From Streptomyces griseus subsp. griseus (GTDB lineage Bacteria; Actinomycetota; Actinomycetes; Streptomycetales; Streptomycetaceae), in the NCBI RefSeq assembly GCF_000720255.1, contig NZ_JOJE01000006.1, forward strand, positions 62,001 through 126,000: a stretch of 64,000 nucleotides of DNA, written 5' to 3'. Below, piece by piece: positions 58,140 through 64,000 of the stretch (positions are counted from its first letter, which is position 1; each line of letters opens with the position of its first letter). Both the position numbers and the translations under genes were made by a program. The notes below the pieces were generated by a model, which was given only the letters and a program-made list of their open reading frames with translations, was not told where the DNA came from and ran no database searches.

Positions 58140-59153
58140 TCAGGCCGGCTGCCCGAACAGCTCCCGCAGCACGTCCTCCATGGTCACGAGCCCGGCCAGT
58201 CGGCCGTCGGAGCCCAGCACGGCCGCCAGGTGGGTACGGCTGCCCCGCATGGCCGTGAGGACGTCGTCCAGGGGGGTGGTCTCCCGCACGCGCGGGATGG
58301 GCCGCATCTCCCGCAGCCGGAACGGCATGTCCCGGGGCATGGCGTCCAGCGCGTCCTTCACATGCAGGTAGCCCACGATCCGGCGCCCCTCGTCCACCAC
58401 GGGGAAGCGGGAGAACCCGGACTCGGCCGACAACCCCTCCAGTTGCTCCGGGGTGACTCCCACGCGCGCGTAGACCACGCGTTCCAGCGGGACCACCACG
58501 TCGCGCACGGGGCGTCGGCCCAGCTCCAGCGCGTCGTGCAGCCGCTCCTGCGCACGGCCGTCGATCAGACCGGCCTCGCCCGCGTCCTTCACGATCTGGG
58601 CGAGCTCGGCGTCCGAGAAGGTCGCCGTGACCTCGTCCTTCGTCTCGATCCGCATCAGCTTCAGCAGGGCGTTGGCGAAGGCGTTGACCGCGAAGATCAC
58701 CGGGCGCAGGGCACGGGACAGCGCGACCAGCGGCGGTCCCAGCATCAGCGCGCTGCGCACCGGCTCGGCGAGCGCGATGTTCTTCGGCACCATCTCGCCG
58801 AGCAGCATGTGCAGATAGGTCGCCAAGGTCAGCGCGATCACGAAGGACACCACGTGACCGGCGCTCTCGGGCACGCCCACCGCGTGGAACACCGGTTCCA
58901 GCAGATGCGCGATCGCGGGCTCCGCGACCACACCGAGGACCAGGGTGCACAGCGTGATGCCGAGCTGCGCGGCCGCCATCAGCGCGGACACGTGCTCAAG
59001 ACCCCACAGCACGCTCTTGGCGCGCCGGTCGCCCTCCTCGGCGTACGGCTCGATCTGGGAGCGTCGCACGGAGATCAGCGCGAACTCCGCGCCGACGAAG
59101 AAGGCGTTGACGACGAGGGTCGCCAGGCCGACCAGCAGCTGTACGGCGGTCAC
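58140..59153 (-). CDS. CNNM/CorC-type membrane protein with CBS domains (short form)
   Basis: A 337-residue member of the HlyC/CorC/CNNM family. Residues 1-190 are the DUF21 membrane domain (NAFFVGAEFALISVRRS; LGEMVPKNIALAEP). A pair of CBS domains covers about 200-335 (VVYARVGVTPEQLEGLS; VTMEDVLRELFG). It lacks the C-terminal CorC_HlyC domain of its upstream neighbour. Likely a Mg or other cation transporter subunit or regulator. It overlaps the preceding gene by ATGA at 59150-59153. Confidence 0.9.
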   Translation of the reverse strand: MTAVQLLVGLATLVVNAFFVGAEFALISVRRSQIEPYAEEGDRRAKSVLWGLEHVSALMAAAQLGITLCTLVLGVVAEPAIAHLLEPVFHAVGVPESAGHVVSFVIALTLATYLHMLLGEMVPKNIALAEPVRSALMLGPPLVALSRALRPVIFAVNAFANALLKLMRIETKDEVTATFSDAELAQIVKDAGEAGLIDGRAQERLHDALELGRRPVRDVVVPLERVVYARVGVTPEQLEGLSAESGFSRFPVVDEGRRIVGYLHVKDALDAMPRDMPFRLREMRPIPRVRETTPLDDVLTAMRGSRTHLAAVLGSDGRLAGLVTMEDVLRELFGQPA

Positions 59154-60694
59154 CGCCCGACCTCCTTGTCGTCGTTCTTCCGGGCGCTGTTCTTCCGGAA
59201 GCTGATCTTCTTGGAGCCGCCCGATCGGTAGCCACCCGACTTGGAGCCGCCCGATCGGTAGCCGCCCGATCGGTAGCCACCCGACTGGGAGCCGCCCGAT
59301 CGGGAGCCGTCAGACCTAGAGTCGTCCGTCCCGGACCCGTTTGTTCTGGAGCCGTTCGTCCTGGAGACGTCCTCCGTATCGGGGGCGTCGTCGAGGGGCG
59401 CGTGCAGCAGCACACGCGCGGCGCGGTGGCCGGAGGCGTCCACGACCTCCATGTGCCACCCGGTGACCTCCAGGACGTCACCGGAGGCCGGTATGCGGCC
59501 GAGCTCCGTCGCGACGAGACCGGCCAGCGTCTCGTACGGCCCCTCGGGCGGCCGCAGTCCCACGCGCGCGAGCTGGTCCATGCGCGCGGCGCCGTCCGCC
59601 GAGTAGGCGGCCCGGCCGTCCTCGTCCGTGCCGGCCGGGGCCAGGTCGGAGAGCTCGTGCGGATCGTGCTCGTCGCGGACCTCGCCGACGACCTCCTCGA
59701 CGATGTCCTCCAGCGTCGCCACGCCCGCGGTGCCGCCGTACTCGTCGATGACGACGGCCATCGTGCGCTTGCCGGACAGCCGGTCGAGGAGCCGGTCCAC
59801 GGTCAGTGACTGCGGCACCAGCAGCGGTTCGCGCATCAGCTCGGCGACGGACACCTGCTGGCGGCGTTCCGCGGGTACCGCCAGTACGTCCTTGATGTGG
59901 GCGGTGCCGACGACCGAGTCGAGATTGCCCCGGTAGACGGGGAAGCGGGACAGGCCCGTCGCCCGGGTCGCGTTCGCCACGTCCGCGCAGGTCGCCTGGG
60001 CGTCGAGGGCGATGACCTGCACGCGCGGTGTCATCACGTTCTCGGCGGTCAGGTCGGCCAGGTTCAGGGTGCGCACGAACAGTTCGGCGGTGTCCGCCTC
60101 CAGGGCGCCCTGTTTGGCGGAGTGCCGGGCCAGCGCCGCCAGCTCCTGCGGCCCGCGCGCGGAGGCCAGCTCCTCGGCGGGTTCGATGCCGAGACGGCGC
60201 ACCACGCGGTTCGCCGTGTTGTTGAGGTGGGTGATGAACGGGCGGAACGCGGCGCTGAACCAGCGCTGCGCGTTGCCCACCCGCTTGGCCATGGCCAGCG
60301 GCGAGGAGATCGCCCAGTTCTTGGGCACGAGCTCGCCGACGACCATCAGGAAGACGGTCGACAGTGCCGTACCGAGCACCAGGGCGATCGAGGAAGCTGC
60401 CGTCGACGAGACGCCGAGGGACTCCAGCGGGCCCGCGATCAGCTTGGCGATCGACGGCTCGGCGAGCATACCGACGACCAGGTTGGTGACCGTGATGCCG
60501 AGCTGGGCCCCGGAGAGCTGGAAGGTCAGGTTCCGTACGGCTTTGAGGGCACCCGGCGCACCGCGCTCGCCGCGCTGCACGGCCCGTTCGAGTTCGCTGC
60601 GTTCGACGGTGGTCAGCGAGAACTCGGCCGCGACGAAGGCACCGCAGGCGAGCGACAGCAGAATCGCCACCAGGAGCAGCAGCACTTCGGTCAT
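59150..60694 (-). CDS. CNNM/CorC-type membrane protein with CBS and CorC_HlyC domains (long form)
   Basis: A 514-residue protein: DUF21 membrane domain (FVAAEFSLTTVERSELE; GELVPKNWAISSP), CBS pair at about 210-340 with IDEYGGTAGVATLEDIVEEV, and a C-terminal CorC_HlyC domain to about 440. The tail (about 445-514) is a disordered run of SGGYRSGG-type repeats and a basic end. Homologues affect Mg transport. A 25-codon ORF overlaps its start by ATGA. It is followed by its short relative, so the two probably form a complex. Confidence 0.9.
   Translation of the reverse strand: MTEVLLLLVAILLSLACGAFVAAEFSLTTVERSELERAVQRGERGAPGALKAVRNLTFQLSGAQLGITVTNLVVGMLAEPSIAKLIAGPLESLGVSSTAASSIALVLGTALSTVFLMVVGELVPKNWAISSPLAMAKRVGNAQRWFSAAFRPFITHLNNTANRVVRRLGIEPAEELASARGPQELAALARHSAKQGALEADTAELFVRTLNLADLTAENVMTPRVQVIALDAQATCADVANATRATGLSRFPVYRGNLDSVVGTAHIKDVLAVPAERRQQVSVAELMREPLLVPQSLTVDRLLDRLSGKRTMAVVIDEYGGTAGVATLEDIVEEVVGEVRDEHDPHELSDLAPAGTDEDGRAAYSADGAARMDQLARVGLRPPEGPYETLAGLVATELGRIPASGDVLEVTGWHMEVVDASGHRAARVLLHAPLDDAPDTEDVSRTNGSRTNGSGTDDSRSDGSRSGGSQSGGYRSGGYRSGGSKSGGYRSGGSKKISFRKNSARKNDDKEVGR
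59213..59330 (-). repeat. Ser/Gly-rich tail-coding repeats
   Basis: Imperfect 15-18-bp units (GGCTACCGATCGGGCGGC type) coding SGGYR-like pentapeptides at the C-terminus of the long CNNM protein. Likely to vary in number. The encoded tail is polar and unstructured. Confidence 0.6.
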
Positions 60695-60768
60695 CGGGTC
60701 ACCTCCGTCCCAGGATCGGACAGGGCAGGAAGGATCGCGCGATGTCGCGTACTGGGAGGCTCGCCCAT
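60691..60768 (-). CDS. possible 25-codon leader ORF before the CNNM gene
   Basis: ATG 60768 to TGA 60691 encodes a 25-residue peptide starting MGEPPSTRHR and ending TEVTR. Its stop overlaps the CNNM start codon (ATGA). The gap 60695-60892 also carries a TACTAT box (minus strand, near 60840) as probable -10. A regulatory leader for a cation transporter is attractive but not shown; the overlap could be chance. Confidence 0.35.
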   Translation of the reverse strand: MGEPPSTRHRAILPALSDPGTEVTR

Positions 60769-60892
60769 GGGCGGACGCTCACACCTTTCGTCGGTCTTCG
60801 TCGGGGCAGCGGACCCGGTGACTGGATGCCGCCCCCCAATAGTAAAGGACCGGCAAAGACAGTCGGCGGGTACCGTCGGTCGGTGGGTGCCG

Positions 60893-61318
60893 TCAGTCGG
60901 TGAGGGGCTTGACCCAGCGCCGCCACTTCTCCTCCGCCGCGTACCCCGCAGCGCGCCAGGCATGATGCGCGGTCTCATTGTGTGTGAGCACCATCGCGTC
61001 CCCGCGCCGCCCGCCCAGCCCCACGAACCGCTCCTCCGCGGCGGCGAGCAGGGCCGACCCGATCCCCTGTCGGCGGCGCCCCGGACGGACGGCGAGCCGG
61101 TAGAGGTGGCAGCGCCATCCGTCGAAGCCCGCGATCACCGTGCCGACCAGTTCGCCGCCGCTCTCGGCGAGGATCAGCGCCTCGGGGTCGCGGGCGACCA
61201 GCCGCTCCACGCCGTCCCGGTCGTCGCTGATGCTCGTGCCTTCGGCGGCGGTCTTCCAGAAGGCCAGCACGGTGTCGAGGTCGTCGGGCGTCGCGGCCCG
61301 TATCCGCAGATCAGACAT
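60893..61318 (-). CDS. GNAT family N-acetyltransferase
   Basis: A 141-residue single-domain acetyltransferase. RIRAATPDDLDTVLAFWKTA is the usual start, LYRLAVRPGRRRQGIGSALL the acetyl-CoA motif and NETAHHAWRAAGYAAEEKWR the end. It resembles small resistance-type or metabolite acetyltransferases, substrate unknown. ATG 61318 is chosen; an earlier GTG at 61354 adds 12 residues. Confidence 0.9.
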   Translation of the reverse strand: MSDLRIRAATPDDLDTVLAFWKTAAEGTSISDDRDGVERLVARDPEALILAESGGELVGTVIAGFDGWRCHLYRLAVRPGRRRQGIGSALLAAAEERFVGLGGRRGDAMVLTHNETAHHAWRAAGYAAEEKWRRWVKPLTD

Positions 61319-61412
61319 GCGGACGAGCACATCACGTGTGCCGGGCCCGGACATGGAATTCCACCATCCGGACGGACGTCGCCACCCGTCGATCCGAGTC
61401 GCCGCTTGCCCC

Positions 61413-63989
61413 TCAGTCGTGCGCGATCGCCGCCAGGACGTTCATGCGGGACGCACGCAACGCCGGCAGCAGCGCCGCCACCACGCCGACCACCGCCGAG
61501 CCGATCACCACCGCGACAATCGTGCCCCACGGGACCGCCAGCGCCTTCATGCCCTGCAACGCCAGCACCTGCTGGGTGCACACGCCCCACACCAGTCCCA
61601 GGGCCAGGCCCAGGACCGCGCCGAACACCGCGATCACCACCGACTCCAGCCGGATCATCCGCCGCAGCTGCCGCCGGGCCAGCCCGATGGCCCGCAGCAG
61701 CCCGATCTCCCGGGTCCGTTCCACGACCGACAGGGCGAGGGTGTTGACGACACCGAGCACGGCGATGACGATCGCCAGCCCGAGCAGCGCGTACACGAGG
61801 TAGAGCAGCACGGCGATCTGGTTGTGGACCAGGTCCTTGTAGTCGGCCTGGTCGCGCACCTGGACCTGCGGATACGGGGTGAGGGTCTGCTCCAGCCGGG
61901 AACGCAACTGGTCGGCGTCGGTGCCGGGGGCCGCGTTCACGTACAGCGCGGAGTCCTGGCCGCCCGGCACGTACTTCTCCACGGTCTCGATCCCGAGGAA
62001 CAGCCCGCCCTGCATGCCGAACCCGTCGGCGGCGTCCTGGTCGGTGAGCGCGCCCACCTTCAGCGAGGTCCTGCGGTCGCCGGGGAACTCGACCGGGAGC
62101 ACACTGCCGCGCCGCACCCCGTGGTCCCGGGCGAAGTCCACGTCCATGCCGATCGCGCCGTCCGCGAGGGCCGCCGCCGCGTCGCCCTCGGCGTACGTGA
62201 CATGCGCGACGTCGTCGACCCGGTCGTCGTATCCGGAGGCGGTCGTCTCGACGCGCTTGCCGTCCGGCAGGCGCACGGCGAGCGGCGCGAACCGCTGCCG
62301 TACGACGAGGCCGACACCGTCGGTGTCGCGCACGGCGTCCGTGACCTCCCGGGAGAAGGGGGTGAAGTTGGTGTTCTGGACGACGTAGTCGGCGCCCAGC
62401 GTCTTGTCGATCTGCTGGTCGAAGGACCTGGACATCGAGGCGCTCGCCACCGACATGCCGCCCACCAGCGCGAGACCCACCATCAGCGCGGCGGCGGTGG
62501 CGCCGGTACGGCGGGGATTGCGCAGGGCGTTGCGCTGGCTCATCCGCCCGATCGAGCCGAACAGCGCGGGGAAGCCCGCGCCGAGCACCCGGATCACCGG
62601 ACGCACCAGCAGCGGGCCCGCGACGACGGTCGCGATCAGGGTGAGGACGACGCCGAGCCCCAGCAGGGAGGCCGCCGACGACGTCTTCGTCGCGGCGGCG
62701 CAGCCCGCGAGCGAGGCCACCCCGGCAGCCCCGACGACCGCCCCGACGACCGCGCGCGCCTTCAGCGGCCGGCCCACCCCGGCGACCTCGGCGTCCGAGA
62801 GGGCCGCCATCGGCGACACGCCCGCCGCGCGCCGGGCCGGCAGGTACGCCGCCACGAAGGTGACGCCCACGCCGACGACGTACGCCGACACCGGAGTCAC
62901 CCAGCCGATGACCATCTCGGCGGCGTTCAGGTTCATGCCGAAGACGCCCATGAGCTCGATCAGCCCGGCCGCGAGCCCGATGCCGGCCAGCAGGCCCAGC
63001 GTCGAGCCGACCAGCCCGAGCAGCACCGCCTCGGTGAGCACGGAACGCCGCACCTGACGCCGGTCGGCGCCGAGCGCCCGGAGCAGCCCGAGTTCACGGG
63101 TGCGCTGCGCGATCAGCATCGAGAAGGTGTTGACGATCAGGAAGACACCCACCAGGACGGCGATCCCGGCGAATCCCAGCATCACGTACTTGATGACGTC
63201 GAGGAACCCGCCGAGGTCCGCGGCGGCCGACTTGGCCTGCTCGTCGGCGGTCTTCACGTCGTAGGGGCCGCCGCCGCCGCCGTCGAGCGCGGCGTCCACA
63301 CGGCCCTTGAGCTCGGCGTCACTCACGCCCCGTGCCGCGTCCACGGAGATGCTCGTGGCCCGCGCGGCCGAGCCCAGCAGCTGCTTCGCCGCCGTGCGCG
63401 CGTCGAGGAAGACCAGGGCGGCGCCCGGGTTGGTCGTCCGGAAGGTGGCGATGCCGACGACCTCGACCTTGAAGGAACCGGGCTGGGCCAGCACCGTGAG
63501 CGTGTCGCCGATACCGACGTGCTTCTTGTCGGCGGTGTCCGCGTCCAGCAGGGCCTCGCCCGCGCCGCGCGGGGCGTGGCCGGAGGTCAGGCTCACGGGG
63601 CTGCGGTCGGTGGGGTTCCAGTCGGTGGCGATGGTGGGCGCGCCCGTGGTCGGCCCGACCGACTTGTTCTTGGTGTCGACCACCGTGATGTTCTCGACGC
63701 CCACGTCCGGGTGGGCCGCCGCCACCCCGTCGACCCGCGCCAGGCGGCCGGCGAGGGAGGCGGGCAGGGTCTGCACCGCGCCGGTCGGCACGGACGACTT
63801 CAGGTCCTGCCTCGGCTCGACCGTCACGTCGGCCGAGGTGGAGGCGAAGAGCCGGTCGAACGTGCGGGTCACCGTGTCGGAGAAGATCAGGCTGCCCGCG
63901 ACGAAGGCCACGGACAGCACGACGGCCAGCGCCGACAGCATCAGGCGCCCCTTGTGGGCGAGGAAACTCCGTAGCGTCGCCTTCAGCAC
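61413..63989 (-). CDS. FtsX-type ABC transporter permease, large form
   Basis: An 858-residue permease with two FtsX (MacB-like) membrane units and ten helices. An N-terminal helix (LMLSALAVVLSVAFVAGSLI) precedes a large external domain (30-240), then three helices, a central pair of further helices and a second external domain (about 520-720) and the last three helices ending ALRASRMNVLAAIAHD. Proteins of this type extract or export lipids and lipoproteins or antimicrobials. GTG 63989 (VLKATLRSFLAHKG) is the start. Bases 63990-64000 contain a TGA that could end an upstream ATPase gene lying outside the window. Confidence 0.92.
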   Translation of the reverse strand: MLKATLRSFLAHKGRLMLSALAVVLSVAFVAGSLIFSDTVTRTFDRLFASTSADVTVEPRQDLKSSVPTGAVQTLPASLAGRLARVDGVAAAHPDVGVENITVVDTKNKSVGPTTGAPTIATDWNPTDRSPVSLTSGHAPRGAGEALLDADTADKKHVGIGDTLTVLAQPGSFKVEVVGIATFRTTNPGAALVFLDARTAAKQLLGSAARATSISVDAARGVSDAELKGRVDAALDGGGGGPYDVKTADEQAKSAAADLGGFLDVIKYVMLGFAGIAVLVGVFLIVNTFSMLIAQRTRELGLLRALGADRRQVRRSVLTEAVLLGLVGSTLGLLAGIGLAAGLIELMGVFGMNLNAAEMVIGWVTPVSAYVVGVGVTFVAAYLPARRAAGVSPMAALSDAEVAGVGRPLKARAVVGAVVGAAGVASLAGCAAATKTSSAASLLGLGVVLTLIATVVAGPLLVRPVIRVLGAGFPALFGSIGRMSQRNALRNPRRTGATAAALMVGLALVGGMSVASASMSRSFDQQIDKTLGADYVVQNTNFTPFSREVTDAVRDTDGVGLVVRQRFAPLAVRLPDGKRVETTASGYDDRVDDVAHVTYAEGDAAAALADGAIGMDVDFARDHGVRRGSVLPVEFPGDRRTSLKVGALTDQDAADGFGMQGGLFLGIETVEKYVPGGQDSALYVNAAPGTDADQLRSRLEQTLTPYPQVQVRDQADYKDLVHNQIAVLLYLVYALLGLAIVIAVLGVVNTLALSVVERTREIGLLRAIGLARRQLRRMIRLESVVIAVFGAVLGLALGLVWGVCTQQVLALQGMKALAVPWGTIVAVVIGSAVVGVVAALLPALRASRMNVLAAIAHD

Positions 63990-64000
63990 GGGGTCAGTCC

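Noticed and set aside
60695..60892. Possible Mg or Mn riboswitch before the CNNM gene
   Set aside because: No match to the M-box or yybP-ykoY core sequences could be recognised by eye.

Overview
The window is about 72% G+C and reads as chromosomal DNA of a Streptomyces or close relative. Support: almost all third codon positions are G or C, GTG and TTG starts are common, the gene families are typical of streptomycetes (an EF-Tu3-like tuf, gamma carbonic anhydrase, a DasR-type GntR regulator, a ROK regulator, PhoD, several Lrp and TetR regulators), and streptomycete-style dispersed intergenic repeats are present. About 65 protein genes fill nearly all of the space, often in short operons with ATGA/GTGA overlaps. 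No rRNA, tRNA, CRISPR array, transposase or complete phage gene was found. The mix of housekeeping genes (purB, sbcCD, galU, uppP, lnt, tuf3-like) suggests chromosome core rather than a mobile island.

Layout. 1-8.5 kb: a lipoprotein running off the left edge, DinB-like protein, YceM/MviM-type oxidoreductase, Lnt, SnoaL-like protein, SDR, UppP, TVP38-type membrane protein and a divergent EF-Tu. 8.6-14.6 kb: spermidine-synthase-like protein, MFS exporter, two tandem paralogous Pro/Gln-rich single-pass surface proteins, a hotdog thioesterase and GalU. 14.9-22.2 kb: a membrane protein joining sigma-factor-like, zinc-finger and ricin-lectin regions, DedA, gamma carbonic anhydrase, acyltransferase, XRE-cupin regulator, YbaK protein, a long palindromic element and a divergent CDF/ArsR metal pair. 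22.2-31 kb: PobA, APC permease, CoA-binding protein, an operon with a catalytic-site-less CysRS relative, SixA and YigZ, a putative copper pair (Met/His-rich membrane protein plus YcnI) and an NCS1 permease with a Cys-rich tail. 31.4-41 kb: sbcDC, Lrp, rhodanese, a TetR/glyoxalase divergent pair with two operator-like sites, an Imm21-like protein, SDR and a DUF885 peptidase. 41-50.7 kb: Lrp/gamma-lyase divergent pair, TM-ACT-GNAT protein, PhoD, a truncated EamA gene, hydrolase, F420-reductase-like protein, GntR with a DasR-like operator on its promoter, and a ROK regulator. 50.8-64 kb: two-component system divergent from an ABC exporter, uracil-DNA glycosylase overlapping purB, a frameshifted DUF4326 gene, SGNH hydrolase, two CNNM/CorC proteins, GNAT, and a large FtsX-type permease at the right edge.

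The clearest functional groupings are the metal locus (20.6-22.2 kb), the copper pair (27.9-29.3 kb), DNA repair (sbcDC; mug with purB), the GntR/ROK sugar-type regulators (48.5-50.7 kb) and the sensor kinase/regulator next to its likely target exporter (50.8-54.4 kb). The most unusual items are the membrane-anchored sigma-like/zinc-finger/ricin protein, the palindromic element at 20.43-20.59 kb, the degenerate CysRS relative, the apparent CTG start of mug, and several tiny leader ORFs whose stops overlap the next start codon. Assignments rest on reading the sequence and on recalled family features; no database search was run.
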